A stretch of DNA of 64,000 bases from Polytrichum commune (lineage: Eukaryota > Streptophyta > Polytrichopsida > Polytrichales > Polytrichaceae): contig OX485805.1 in the NCBI GenBank assembly GCA_950295325.1, positions 26,711,501-26,775,500 on the forward strand, in the 5' to 3' direction. The translations under genes were made by a program, and so were the position numbers. Below are positions 34,865-53,195 of the stretch, one piece after another (the first letter of the stretch is position 1; each line of letters opens with the position of its first letter). The notes below the pieces were generated by a model. It did not search any database. It saw only the letters and a list, made by a program, of their open reading frames with translations, and had not been told where the DNA came from.

Positions 34865-35620
34865 AAACCAACAAATTGTTTTCCTCCACTCCATGGTTTG
34901 CATCATCATGTGGGTCAATTTATAATGTCAAATGCACTCTTGAATTACAACTCCACCTTGTATGCAAACACAAAAAAATCCTGATTGAATGTGGGCCTAA
35001 ACCATAACTAGAACCACTATAGTAGCTTGGTAGTTTTCTCAATTTGGTAAACTGCTCTACAAACAACCATTTGAGTGTTTGCTTCATTAATCAAGGAAGT
35101 GTGAGGAGTTGTTGTAAGGTTTTGGTTTGATGTCGAGTGTGGCGTGAGTATGGGGAAGGTTTTCTAATTACTCTTTGACAAACTTTACACAAGAAACCAT
35201 GCGTATCTTTACTCCACTCTATGGATCAAACTAACAAGAAGGATGATACTTGAGCACAAATCCACCTTATAGCTTACAATCCAATGTTCAAATCTACTTC
35301 ATGGATTGACCTTGTTGGGTAAACGCAAAACAAATATTGTTTATGGTTCAAGATGGGCCCGAACCACAATCACAACCAATTGAGTACCTACTAGTCAATG
35401 TTATCATCTTCAATTCTCATTGGCAAACTATACTACAAAATCCATAAATTGTTTGTTAACATTCCACGGAATAATATTGCACCAACAAAGAGGGATGGTA
35501 ATTGAGTTCAAATCCACTCGTCAACTACAATTTCACCTCATATGTAAAGACAACAAGATCATGGTTTATGATTGGAGGTGGACTCGAACCACAACCGCTT
35601 GAGTAAAGTCCTTAGTTGTG
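34865..35620 (+). repeat. Three degenerate tandem units of about 250-270 bp
   Basis: Related segments follow one another at about 34865-35020, 35195-35385 and 35435-35615. Each has an ACTCCA(C/T)GG-like start, a middle with AAATCCACCTT-like sequence, and an end resembling GGGCC(C/T)(A/G)AACCACAA. No gene is recognised in them. Confidence 0.5.
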
Positions 35621-35624
35621 TGGA

Positions 35625-38600
35625 AACAATGGTCATGCACATAATCAAACAAGAAATTATGCAATACAAGTTATGGTTGAGCATGTTATGAGGAGCTGTG
35701 GCGATTCTAGTATTCTCTGTTCAGGAGAAGCACTCAGACTATATACTGGGAGCTTTTCGACTAACCATTGTAAATTACCATAAGTTTTTTTTGTTTAATG
35801 GAAACCTCTTTTTTTGGAAGGAGACCATCATGTAGCTGCTGCTTATTAATGTAATGTCAACAATGGACCTACACCCCACCCCAAGTGAGGGTCTAAATAC
35901 GGGGGTTACCGAATAATACGTTAGTTACGTAAGCAAGTGGTGCCAAGGAGCCGTAAAGTTTCGGTTTGAACCTTCATTGAATTCGATTTGTTAGTGGGCC
36001 AAGTCAAAGGCGGGGACAAGTGGGAGACAGAAAAAAGAAAGCTGCACTCTCGTCAACCACCTTGTCAGAAAGCTTGAAAGAAACCGGACGCCGGTAGAAT
36101 CTAGGACACCTGTAGATTTCAGCAGCCATCAACTGCCATGGAGGTGATCTCCTACTGATCCCCTGTCCTGTCAAGTCCAGTCCAGCCCCGTGAATTTCCA
36201 CATTCGAATGGAACATGCTCTCATCTGCCATCCTACTTTCTCACCCTACTTTTGGTTTGTGGCTGATTCATCTCAATTAAAATGACTTTTTTGCATCGAC
36301 TCATGTGGGAGCTTTGGAGCAACTTATGGTCCCAACTACAGTATTGAGTTGGAAACGAGCAACCTCCAAACACCATGTTCTTTATTTAGAGGTTTTTTAT
36401 TATGTTGGAGGGATGAAAAGTACGCTCATATGCAATCATTTCTTCTTGCTTGCATGAGGTTTAAGAGGTAATTGTCGTATACAAATATCGTAGGTTGGTA
36501 GCAGGTTGGGCGGAAGATAATTCAAAATATTTCAGTCTAGTATTTTTGGGATTGTTTTTTGGGTTAGATGGCCTAAATGAGAGAAAAAAATTTAATCATC
36601 AAAATGCGTAAATTTTAGGAAGTTGGATGCATGGGGAACAACCATTACCGAAGCACAAGAACAGCAGAAAACATGGATTTGTATGTAGGATAAATATGCA
36701 TATACGTACTTTTATGCTCCTAATTCTTTATTAATGTTTTCATTGTCTGCCTCAACCCTTTTCTTGAAATTAATTAATTTTTGGGCAAAATTTGCCCAAC
36801 TTGCTATCAACCAAATGTCCTTTCCAATCCATCCCCGTGAAGCCTGCAAGCAGTCCAAGAGGGAAGTGTTGCATACGACTACACCTCTCATCCATCCAAC
36901 ATAAAACCCTTCGTCCCTTACAAGTTTGTGTTTGATTCATCTCAAATGACTTTGCCTTGACAAATTCAAGATCGTTGAAACTAATTTTGATGTCAAATAA
37001 ACTAACATAAAAAAATAAAAAAAAATAAAAAAACCAACCTCTGTAACATTATCGAGCTGAGTGTGGAGGGTGTATGGGACCGAGAATCTGTTAGATAGTA
37101 TTAGGGTACGATACCATGGTTATCCTCTTACCAGTAAATTCAACATGATAGAACTTGGGTGAAGCATCGTCATTGAATATGATGAAAATGAAACAACTGA
37201 ATAATGTTATGTTCAGACTGCATGTTATAACAGGCCATAGATTTCCACAAGAATTTGAGGATCTGACAACTGTTATGTTGGATGAACACAAAGTACTTAC
37301 ACTTAGTATATATATGTGATGATTCCCTCTTGCTCGCGAGCGGACATCATTTCGTTTGTACAATGGCAGCCTTTCGAGTATACATCGATTTTCCGTGGGC
37401 GCGAAGTGGAAAAATTAAAAAGAGGCAAGCGCGACCTTAACTTAGCGCTGCCATCAGCCACATGTGTCAGCTTCAAGACAACGTACCAAGTACACCCTGC
37501 AAAACGCCACCACCGCTTCTTCATTGTTTGCGTAATAATTGCTGCACTTTGGATGGCGCTCAAAAGAAACACTAACATCATATCGAACCCCATCCCCATC
37601 CCATCTCATCACCCATCCCATCCCGCAGGGGCCCTCGCTCGCTCCTCACCCAAATATTCAGTTACCCATCCATCTTTCTTCTTTCTTCATCCTGGTTGTA
37701 ATCGTGAAATGCAGGTAATATAAGTCCGCTTACGAAACCCAAAGTCGTAAAGTTGGTGCTCACAGCAGAGTGGAGGATGGTCCCGTTCGTAGAAGTACAA
37801 ATGATGATGATACCACCCATCATTGAAAGGTATGTTGTGGAGGAGTGGATGTTCTTGTGGTAGTTGATGGAACAAATCTTCAGGACGTTCTTGGGAGAGC
37901 ACACTCATTGGCAAGGTGATCTTGCTGTTTGAACTAATTTGGGGCAATGCGGATGATTCAAGTTCAGCTTATAGTCATGGTGTAAAAGAGGGCTGTGTGA
38001 TGGTTTTGAGCTCCACATCAAAATTTGGGGGAAATTTCGGGAGGTGAGTGGTGCTGGTGCTTGTTTGATAATGTGTTGAATCTGCGCATGAATGCTCATT
38101 GTGTAGATCATCTCTTGGAGGTTTTGAATTCCAATCTCACATTCATCAGCTCTCAGCTTGTGGATTTTCTTGACTTCTTTGATTCATTTCTTGGACAAGG
38201 ATTTGCAAACTGTAGCCTCAGGTTCCTCTTTTGTGGGAAAAAGCAATAGTAGTGCGTTATATGATTGTGATCGTGTCTACTGTTTTTCATGTTTGAAGTA
38301 GCCGCTGGGTCTTTGAGAAAATGTTTTTCTTACATGATTGACATCTAAACTTTTGTAACTTATACATGAGCTTCTTAATTGATAACTAGGAAGACATATA
38401 ACCTCACATGTAAAAATGGTTCTTTTGATGAATGCTTTTTTGGGTCTGAACAGTTGGGATTGAAGATTATTTGCAATGGCATCCACACGATGCAAACTAT
38501 GAAGATTTAGGTACTTCTTCTTAAATTTGTTGATCTACAGATATATTTGAAGTCTGTGTGGGTGTTGTATGAGGCTGATTAATTGAGGAAACAGTTCTAT

Positions 38601-39436
38601 CTTTCTTGACAGTAGTTTGAATCAATGGAGATGAGGAGCTACTCGATTGAGATGTAATTTGGTCTATGCTTCTTCATACATTTTCTGGCCTCGTTTTTGC
38701 ACAGAAAGTTTTAGCTAGGGTCACATTATGATGCAGTTTAGTATCTTGCATTGTCTGCCAAGTCTTGTAGTTCCCCACTTCCTCTAATTCTCTTATTCAT
38801 GATTTCAGTCATCAGCATTGTAATAGATGCGAAAGCTGATGAATAATGATTGGACAATGGAAAAAACACGATGATTCTGCCACCCATGAAGAAACTTTTC
38901 GCCGCTGAAACTTTGTGTTTCTTGACAAGATTGATATGATTAGAGTATTACAATGGAGTCACTAGTCAAATCTTGCATTATGGGTGGCTTCAAATTCGCA
39001 AGTGCAGAAATGCTCGAATACATTCTGATGATTCCAAGTTTGGAATAATAAGTAAAACGTTTCTTTAGTATTGGTGATCAAGGTTGAATTCATTTCACTT
39101 GGAATCTGTTATTCATCTGTTATTAATTCATACGTACATTAGTTTTCGTTTACAGATGGACTGAAGTCTTTTAAGAGTTTCACTCGAGTCTTTTTACGAC
39201 TCATCTGTCTGTCTCATATATACACTCCTTTTTTATTGTCTTGTATGAAACCTCCAGATTTCAAGAATTTAAGATGATTTTTTGGGAGTATTTTACATTT
39301 TACAATTTGATGTTCCAGAAATAGAGAACGTCTAATTTTATCTCAATTACTTCTGAATTGTATTTATGGAGAATTTTAATCAATTTCAACAACTGTCTTA
39401 AGAGATCACTTTGACATAATATGTGTTGTCGGCAGG
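35625..39436. other. Region upstream of the beta-glucosidase gene
   Basis: MITE fragments of the family at 46645-46876 lie at about 36250-36480 and 36850-36990 (CATCCATCCAACATAAAA motif). The pyrimidine-rich, CCCATCCCATC-bearing stretch 37585-37710 ends in a possible donor (TGCAG|GTAATA at 37713). It could be a 5' untranslated exon of the beta-glucosidase gene, spliced to GGCAG|GTAGAAG near 39437. The frames at 36004-36231 (-) and 37316-37723 (+) are unidentified. Confidence 0.35.
37690..38250 (-). pseudogene. Unidentified broken coding region
   Basis: On the minus strand, reading left from about 38245, a frame gives KEEPEATVCKSLSKK, an in-frame TGA, then IKEVKKIHKLRADECEIGIQ and NLQEMIYTMSIHAQIQ. 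It stops at 37905. An overlapping second frame (37947-37687) carries SQERPEDLFHQLPQEHPLL and FNDGWYHHHLYFYE. The composition looks protein-like, not random, which suggests a gene tail damaged by one stop and one frameshift. I do not recognise the family. Confidence 0.35.
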
Positions 39437-39502
39437 TAGAAGAAGACACTAAATTAACTCAGGAGCACTGAATCATCAGAAATTGGAGGAGAGTTCAAAA
39501 AG

Positions 39503-45617
<6,115 letters not shown>

Positions 45618-46315
45618 CAACCTGTTAGTTAGTTGTGAGTCAGTAGCTGACTTATTTTGACATGTGCATTTGAAGCATTCACAATTCATATGAATAGTGT
45701 CAGGAAAATAAGCACTGCAAGTTATTTACTGATGATACAGTGATGACAATCTTTGCTCAAGCATTTCAAGAATGAATCACAAGTGTTCTTTACTCTGATT
45801 TGGAGTAAGGTATGTCGGCCTAATTTGGTTAATTATCTCAATTGGATACCTATATTGAGTGATGTGTGGTTAGGTGTGAATCGAAGGACAGACAACAAAA
45901 AGACCTGTCTTTAAGAGACTAGACTACATGCTTAAAATCTGTTAAACTATTTTGGGGACAATTGTCAACACAATGGGAAGAGAATCTTGACTTTCAAAAT
46001 GAACAAGGAACAATAACTATGTCCTCAATTTAGATTTTCTCAACATCTTGTACTTATAGCATTTTTAAGAACATGTTGCGCTAGCACTCCATCAACTTTT
46101 ATATATGCGAGTGAAACTACCAATTCCAAACATGATACACATCAATCAGTTGAATGAGTGTCATTTGTCTTGGCACCCTAAACCATATGGTAACAGGTGC
46201 ACCCTTTTGTTATATTCTACTTAATCACAGATCCGATTTACGTGTGTACCTAATGTTGATAATCAATATGAAGCCATTAGATAGCTTCAAACATAACCCC
46301 TTTCATCTCTATGAA
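45618..46315. other. Gap between convergent GH1 and BLOS1 genes
   Basis: This gap holds a family A repeat copy at about 45835-46045 (TTGGATACCTATATTGAGTG, GACTAGACTACATGCTTAAA). The two genes are tail to tail about 0.7 kb apart. No terminator or further gene is evident. Confidence 0.6.
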
Positions 46316-49300
46316 TTACCTGGATAAAGCAACATTCCGTAATGTGCCTGCAATTTTCTCACAGTCATACTCCATGGTTTTGATCCAGTTTTCAAAGTCC
46401 CCTATTTCCTGCACACAGCACATACACATTATATATAGAATCTATGATATAATTATCAATTTTAAAATAGATGTGGAAAGTTGTTTCACATACAATCCAC
46501 CCTAACATTATTACTTTACCTCTATCCCTAATATATGCCCTTCTCAGCTACTAGGTCTGATCCTAGGCATAAACTTCACCTTAACCTTCCCATGAGTCTT
46601 CCTTAACAATTAAGTTATCCTTTAACTCTATGGGACATTTTGTCAGAGGGAGGGAATTATTGTATATGAGTATACCTCATCCATCCAACATAAAAACTTG
46701 ACCCCTTATAGGTTTGTTGCGGTTTCATCTCAAACGACCTCAAGTAACCTAATTCGGGTCTCTGAAGCCAATTCCGGAATCAAATCAAATAAAAAAGTAA
46801 AGGTTGTATACTATTTCAGGGCTTTTATGTTGGATGAATGAGGGACACGCTCGTATACAATGATTGCCTCTCTCCCTTTTCGTCGGCAATGGTCCCCTAT
46901 GAATTTTGGTTGATTGTTTTCCATACAATATCAATCACACTTTTCCACTTGTGGTGCATGCTCGGAGATATTGTTTGAATTTGAATGAAGAGCAACCTTT
47001 TTTGGTTGATTAAGAGCCAAACTCGTTATAGCACCTATTGACATACCAAAATGAGTTTAACCCTTAATGAACCGATATAGAATGTTCAATGTTCAAACCT
47101 CCAAACACTGCTACCTCCAAGCATGCACCAAAAACTTACATAGAAAATGGAAGGTGTTCTATGCAAAACAACTAACTGTTGACCCATAGTCATGTTGAGT
47201 TATAGGACTCTAATGTCTGCCCACAATGCCCCGAGGGACCCAATTTTGTCATTTGAACATACCAGTAGGTATGGGTATTTGATGGTATTTTTGTTTTCAA
47301 TACCATTCACATCTATATAGCATGCAAGAACCTTTATACCTAGGTAAAATCGACCTAATATGATGTGGTTTAGAATGATATCAACCCCAATAATAACTTG
47401 GGTAGACAAAGATTTTTGCACCTTGAAATACCCACCAAATATCAATATTTGACTAGTACTACAATTTTGAATCCCACAGGTAGCTTTGATACCATTATTG
47501 ATGTTGATTATTGATACCATGCATTCAACTATATACCAGTCCAACATTGGTACTAACCTTGAGAGCAGCATCAAAAGTGTGTACAACTGTAAGCCATTGC
47601 GAGGTCTGTTTCACGAATTTCTGTACAGTGATTCCAAGTGCACGCGCCTCCATCTCAATTTGCTTCTCATTGATGAAAGCTTGTTGCACGCCCTCATTGA
47701 CACTCTCCACGACCAGGTCTGACACCACCGCTGCCGATGCTAGTGCATCTTTCTTTGCCGTCTCTGGTTTCAATGAGCAATTTATATGTCCTTGTAAATA
47801 CTGATGTTCAACACAACACTTACAGATAAAGGTAACCAGTAAACCTTAGAATAAGAATCAAAAGAGATAGTTATGCCAAAGCTTTCAGAGTTACACACTC
47901 AGTAGAGGTATCCCTTAACTCAATGGGAGATTTCATCGGGAGTTGATCCCCTATGATATTCCATTGGTTATTTGCATATATAGAGTCAGTAATTTCTGTC
48001 CACTTGTGGTGCATTCTCGGAGGTAGCATTTGAAGCTGAATGAAGAGCAACCTATTTCGTGATGTTCATCGAGGGCTAGACTCATTTTAGCACCTCTTGG
48101 CATGCCAAAATGAGTTTGAACCTTAATGAACTGATATATAGAATGTTCTTCACACAAACCTCCACACTTCCTCCGAGCATGCACACACAGGAATCAAAAG
48201 GCAGCAATCAAAACCTATAATGAAATAGAATACAAATCACACACGTGGCAAGAGCCAAATGGTGGCCAACACCCTAAACCAGAAGCAATCCACAACAATC
48301 TATCTCCATGGAAGAAGTCACCTTCCACACTGTAAGTATATATCCTTGTAAGTATCGATGTTTACACAACATTCACAGACAAAGGTAAACAATAAACCAC
48401 AAACTAAGAATCATAAGAGATAATTATTCCAAAGCCTTCAGAGTTACATACTGGATATGAATCAATCAAAAGGAAGCAATCCAGAACTAGAACAAATAGA
48501 AAACAAATCACACATGCAGCAAGAGCCACATGATGGCAAGCAATTTGACCAAAGGCAATCCTCAGTGATCTGCATGGAAGGAGCCACCTTCCACACTGTA
48601 AGTAGATATTGTTGTAAGTATTGAAGTTCAACACAACACTTATAGATAAAGGTAACCAGTAAACCATAAAGCAACAATCAAAAGAGATAGTCACTCACAA
48701 GGTTTCAAAGTTGCATAATCAATACAAAGCAATCAGAAAGGAGCCATCAAAAACTACAACGATTTAGAAACCAAATCACAAACGTGACAATAGCCAAATG
48801 GTGGCAATCCATTCAACAAGAGAATCATCCACAATAATCTATCTACATATGAGGAGCCACCTTCAATGACATCCTCATTGACTTTACCATTTCCTGACAT
48901 TGGGTTCTTCCTTGTTTTGAGTTTCTGCTCCACGTCATTTGTAGAGGTTCAATCATAAGTGCGTCTACAGCCAGAAATTCCATCACAAACCTCTAAATTC
49001 ATATGCCAACGCTGATTTCACATTGATTCGATAACATCAACCCTACCAAATACAGGATTGCATTTTCTTTATCTGTGGTAGATAGTTGAAAGACCTAAAA
49101 TGTTAAAATTTTGAGTTGAATCGATGTAGGATAAAACATTAGGTAGATGTTGAGTTAGCACCAAACAGATATTAAACCATGAAGGGTATGTATCAACACC
49201 GATTCATCAAGATCAAACGTTAGTCACTTGCATTTCGAGATGTCCTATAGTACTTGTTGTTAGTGATTGGCTGGAATTTGATCGTGGAATCCCTTCAGAT

Positions 49301-49896
49301 AGAATGGGGGAGAGCTAATTAATTGCTGCAAACAAACCCTAAACATCAACCTACAACATTGACTCAATGCCTACCAAGCATATGGTTGCAAATTTTAATG
49401 TTTCATTTCTATTTTTGATGGTTGCAATACCTAAAAGGTTGAAATATTGAGTTGAATCAATGTTAAATGGCTCATTGACCAGATGTTGAATTACCACTGA
49501 GAAGATATTAAACCATGAAGGGTATGTATCAACACTGGCTCATCAACACTAAACGTTGGTACACTTGCATCTTGAGATGTCGCTACTTTAGTACATGTTG
49601 TTAGTTATTCGGACGAATACGATCATAGTATCCCTTCAACAACCTCAAATCGAATGGAGGAAAGCTAATTGATTGCTGCGAATGAACCCAAAACCCTGAA
49701 CTCTAAACCCCATATGATTGATGCAGCGAAAGAACAAAATTGAAAGAAAAATAATAAGAATATTAATCAAATTAAATTTTTAAGAAGCAAAGAAATATGT
49801 GGAGTGGCCAGACTTACCAACTCGTTCTCGAAGAAGCACGGACTGGTGGGCATGTTTCTGCATCATGTGCGAAGCCCATACTTCCAAACTACCCAT
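46316..49896 (-). CDS. BLOS1: BLOC-1 subunit 1 (BLOS1/GCN5L1 family)
   Basis: This is a small coiled-coil subunit of the BLOC-1 complex, which acts in endosomal sorting and membrane trafficking. Three exons on the minus strand, 49818-49896, 47558-47763 and 46316-46408, join in frame at GT/AG sites into 125 residues, normal for the family. Exon 1 begins MGSLEVWASHM in a strong GCCATGG context and ends HQSVLLRERV. Exon 2 continues ETAKKDALASAAVVSDL, NEGVQQAFINEKQIE and TSQWLTVVHTFDAALK. Exon 3 is the signature EIGDFENWIKTMEYDCEKIA and ends at TAA 46316-46318. Intron 1 (2.05 kb) and intron 2 (1.15 kb) are swollen by repeats: family B copies, a nested MITE and tandem units. The gene converges on GH1 and seems intact. 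Confidence 0.95.
46600..47215 (+). repeat. Dispersed repeat family B copy 1 (BLOS1 intron 2)
   Basis: It matches 47895-48190 and 56150-56510 in the same orientation. Shared motifs are CTTGTGGTGCATGCTCGGAG, TGAATGAAGAGCAACC and TAGCACCT...GACATACCAAA. The copy is split by a 232-bp MITE at 46645. Confidence 0.75.
46645..46876. mobile_element. MITE nested in family B repeat
   Basis: The inverted termini pair AATTATTGTATATGAG...CATCCATCCAACATAAAA with its right-end counterpart. It is flanked by TTTTGTC and TTTTCGTC, an imperfect 7-8 bp duplication. The family B copies at 47915 and 56190 run through this point uninterrupted. Fragments of the same family occur at 11775, 36250 and 36850. Confidence 0.7.
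47785..48850. repeat. Tandem-type units and family B copy 2 in BLOS1 intron 1
   Basis: A unit containing TTGTAA(A/G)TA...ACACAACA(C/T)T and AAGGTAA(C/A)(C/A)A starts near 47790, 48345 and 48605. Each unit ends with GGAGCCACCTTCCACACTG-like sequence (48310, 48570, 48850). A family B copy sits at 47895-48190, between the first and second units. No coding function is seen. Confidence 0.6.
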
Positions 49897-51892
49897 GGCT
49901 CCAAAACTCAAGACCCAATCGCCTCAAAACTTCAGATTACAACCACCTGTTTTTCTTAGAGCTCCAAAAAACTCACACTGCTCAACTGCATCCTCCTTCA
50001 CACTTGGCAGGAAGCTTACTCTCCCCTTCGTCACTTTGTTTGAAATTTCAAATCGGTTATCCTGAAACCTCCAACACTTCGTCATAACATTACTCATCAG
50101 CCTTTGAAGATTGTTCTCTTTCTACTCCCTCTCTTCCATCCACTTCAGACTTAACTTACTAGAGTTGAATTTGAGCCAAGATTATGTATGCTGCACTCCT
50201 ACACTGGAATCAAAGTACAACAAAGTAAGATTATTCCCAGAGGAAGAGAATAGGATCTATGTAGGCTCTCCCCAACCAATGATGTTACAAAGATTCTCAC
50301 ACCAGTGTCCGGGGAGATTTTCGGGCATTAATCGGTCGAGATCCTAGTGTTCCAAGTCCAACCGGTTACATGTTGACATCTTTTGGTTTTCCCTTAATAA
50401 TGTGAGGTATCTTCTACTGATTCCTCTAGAATGATGGGTAATTTTCCTGAAGTCTTGAACTTCAACCGGGTAATTCTCCAACTCAACCGATTCATCTAAA
50501 CTAGCGGTCAATTCTCCCCGTTCATTGCCTCACACCACAAAGACCTCAACAAAATTTTGTATGTAGTATAGTTGGAGGGCACCTAGGATCTAATTAGTTA
50601 TTATGTACGTTTGCAAATTCTGGTGGGCTTTTCATATTGGAAACTTATAACAAAACATGCCATGTGTCGACCATGAGGTCATCCCTTTCCTTTCTATTTT
50701 TTTAGGTCAAACTAGCATTTGTATTAGTTTCCTAGACCCCAATTTAACCCAAGAGAATCTCCATCTCGTAATAGATGAAATTTATCTCAACTTTGCAAAC
50801 TTTTAGGGGATTGTAGATTAATGTGGATTAAATACCCGTGCCTTTTTCACCTCGTGCTCTCCCTCACACCGTACCACTTTCATGCAATAATGAGGATTCT
50901 ATGGACTAGATAATTGATGAGAGGAGTATGGATGATAAGTTGCAGGAGCAGTGAGTTATCAGTCATAGCGCTGACCCTCTTATATCTTGTGACATGTTGT
51001 GTTTTCATTGGACACAAGCACATTGAATATAGACCAAAGCACACAATCTTTGTGAGATGATCAAAGCTACATTTGATATTGTACATGTGTCACCTTGTTG
51101 CAACCTGTAACATGGCTCCTTGTGTACGATATCTAGACCATAACCATCTTGATGGAAATCTCGACAACATATCATCTTTTCATTCACTCATAAGAAGATT
51201 CCACATAATAATCGAACCTCTTCGTTGACATGATTTCATAACCCATGCCTTCGTTAACATAATGTTATAACCAATGCCTTTAATTTGTTGACGGAAAAGT
51301 GTGCAAAACTTTCCTTTGTTAACCAAAACCCGTAATCTTTACCTTGTTTGACAAAATTTGCCCTCCCGCTTTCATCCATCTCGATTGTTCACACATCTAA
51401 ATTTCATCCACAGATGGTTATGTCTAGTAACGATCTCAAACACACCTCAACTATTTCTTGTAACCCTCACCCTCTCGATGTCCATAACCAATCAACCCGG
51501 GACAAAATTTAGAATTGTGGATGATATATGTGCCTCCATGGATGAAAGATTGGGATGATTTATGATAGACCTTGTGCTCTTGGATGAGTTATGTGTCGTG
51601 AGGAAGGGAGGAGGGTGGTAGCCGAAAAGAGTTGATCAAACAGTCTCTCTCTTCCTCATCTTCTAGCACTTGCACAACATTATGGTTTGGTGGTCAAGCT
51701 TTATGGACGAATGTTCAATATAGTTCATAATATGGGATCAATTCTTGGCAAGCTAAGTACATAAGGAATTTCAAGTTTTAAAGATAGATTATTCTACATA
51801 ATATAAAATATCCATCCACATTCGAGCATATTCATCTCAATTTGACAATTTCATTCCAATTGCATGATTTTTTTTTCGGAGACATCAAGGAG

Positions 51893-51937
51893 TTCTTTTT
51901 TTTTTCTTTTTTCTTTTTTCTTTTTTTTTTTTTTTTG
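51893..51937. repeat. Polypyrimidine tract
   Basis: This run of T interrupted by single C residues (TTTTTTCTTTTTT pattern) is followed by a T-only stretch of about 17. It is a simple repeat. Confidence 0.85.
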
Positions 51938-52795
51938 GTATCAGAAGTAGTTTAAATGATAAGGTTGCTAATTACCTTTGAAAAGTCGTAACAACCCTTT
52001 CCTTTTATTGCATAATCATCTTTACAAGTCTTATCAGAGCATCCTACCATAAAATTCAAGATTATATATTTTACATTGGGCCTTAGTCCACTTTTACTTA
52101 AATGTGAGAGCTTGTCAAAGTTTTTTTTCTCTTTTATAGCACAAAATTTATTTTCATTATTCATCGTATGATTATATAAATTTAACATTAAAAAATATTT
52201 TAATTATTTAATAAAATCTCAATATCATAACATTCATATCATAATTGAAACTTCACATATCTCTTATGAAGTGTAGATGTATTGACGGATCAGCCCATAG
52301 CATTGAGGTGACCAAAATGTTTAGATTTTGAGGATATATGTAGTTTCCTTTCAAAAAAATCTTAATAAATCCATAACATGTAACTATCAACTTCGTTTTG
52401 AACTAATCACTATCTTAATTTGTAAATAGCTTAGATTTTTGACAGCCAAGCAACATTACATTGATTATGATACTTTGTGTCACATGCATAATATTGTCTC
52501 TCACCTTATTTTTTGAGGCGTATGCTAGGCTATACTAATGATCAACAACTTCATTAGTAATGTCACTTCGTGACACTCGGTGTTCAAGTGCGCTCACTAA
52601 TATCTTGGCATAAATATTTCCAATCATGTTATTGAGGTGTATGCCTATGTTACATGATGGTCTACAAGTTGATTAAGAGTGTGCACTTGGCATCAATGTG
52701 CTCAAGAAGTATCTTCATCTTGCATACTAGAAAAAAAACAAACATATGACACTTGCTATTAGTTACTATGATCAATAAGAACCTCCCCTTCACTA

Positions 52796-53195
52796 CACTA
52801 CATAAGTAGATTAGTGTTAGATGAAGATTAGTGTTAGAGCCAATAGTTACCCAAAACACTAAATGTCACTTGAAAGTACAATTAGTGTTACAATTTCCTT
52901 TGTCTTTATTTTGCATTGTCAAAGTTGAGTTCCATTAAGTTTAAATTTTTAATATCAAATTCCTAGCATATTACATTTTCTATGAGGCTCACATATTCTA
53001 CCTCCAATTCTTCATTTGAAGATCTACAAAAAAATGTCATCTAACACTAAATGCGCTTTTGTAAATATTCAAAGTTACTAATTGGTACAAATAGTGTTAG
53101 AGTTGACATTTAGTGTTCTAACACTATGAAGACAATTGACATTTAGCGTTTTCGTCGACTATTAGTGTTTCCAACACTAATCTACCTATTTAGTG
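52796..53195. mobile_element. CACTA-like MITE, 400 bp
   Basis: The ends are CACTACATAAGTAGATTAGTG and, reversed from the right, CACTAAATAGGTAGATTAGTG. CACTA termini define that superfamily. The motif TAGTGTT or its complement AACACTA recurs about ten times, clustered within 100 bp of each end, like the subterminal transposase-binding repeats of CACTA elements. A 3-bp duplication is not clear; TA flanks both sides. Confidence 0.7.

Noticed and set aside
34865-35620. Regularly spaced repeats considered as a CRISPR array
   Set aside because: The units are 250 bp or more, degenerate and without uniform spacers, and the genome is clearly eukaryotic.
37316-37723. 135-codon open frame on the plus strand
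   Set aside because: Composition is simple-sequence driven (HHPSHPAG region) and no domain is seen. Better explained as promoter or 5' UTR DNA of the beta-glucosidase gene.
48842-48900. Possible BLOS1 first exon starting at ATG 48900 (minus)
   Set aside because: Its peptide does not match the family. The exon at 49818-49896 does, and joins exon 2 in the right phase.
49797-50087. 96-codon open frame on the plus strand
   Set aside because: It is antisense to BLOS1 exon 1 and its 5' UTR.
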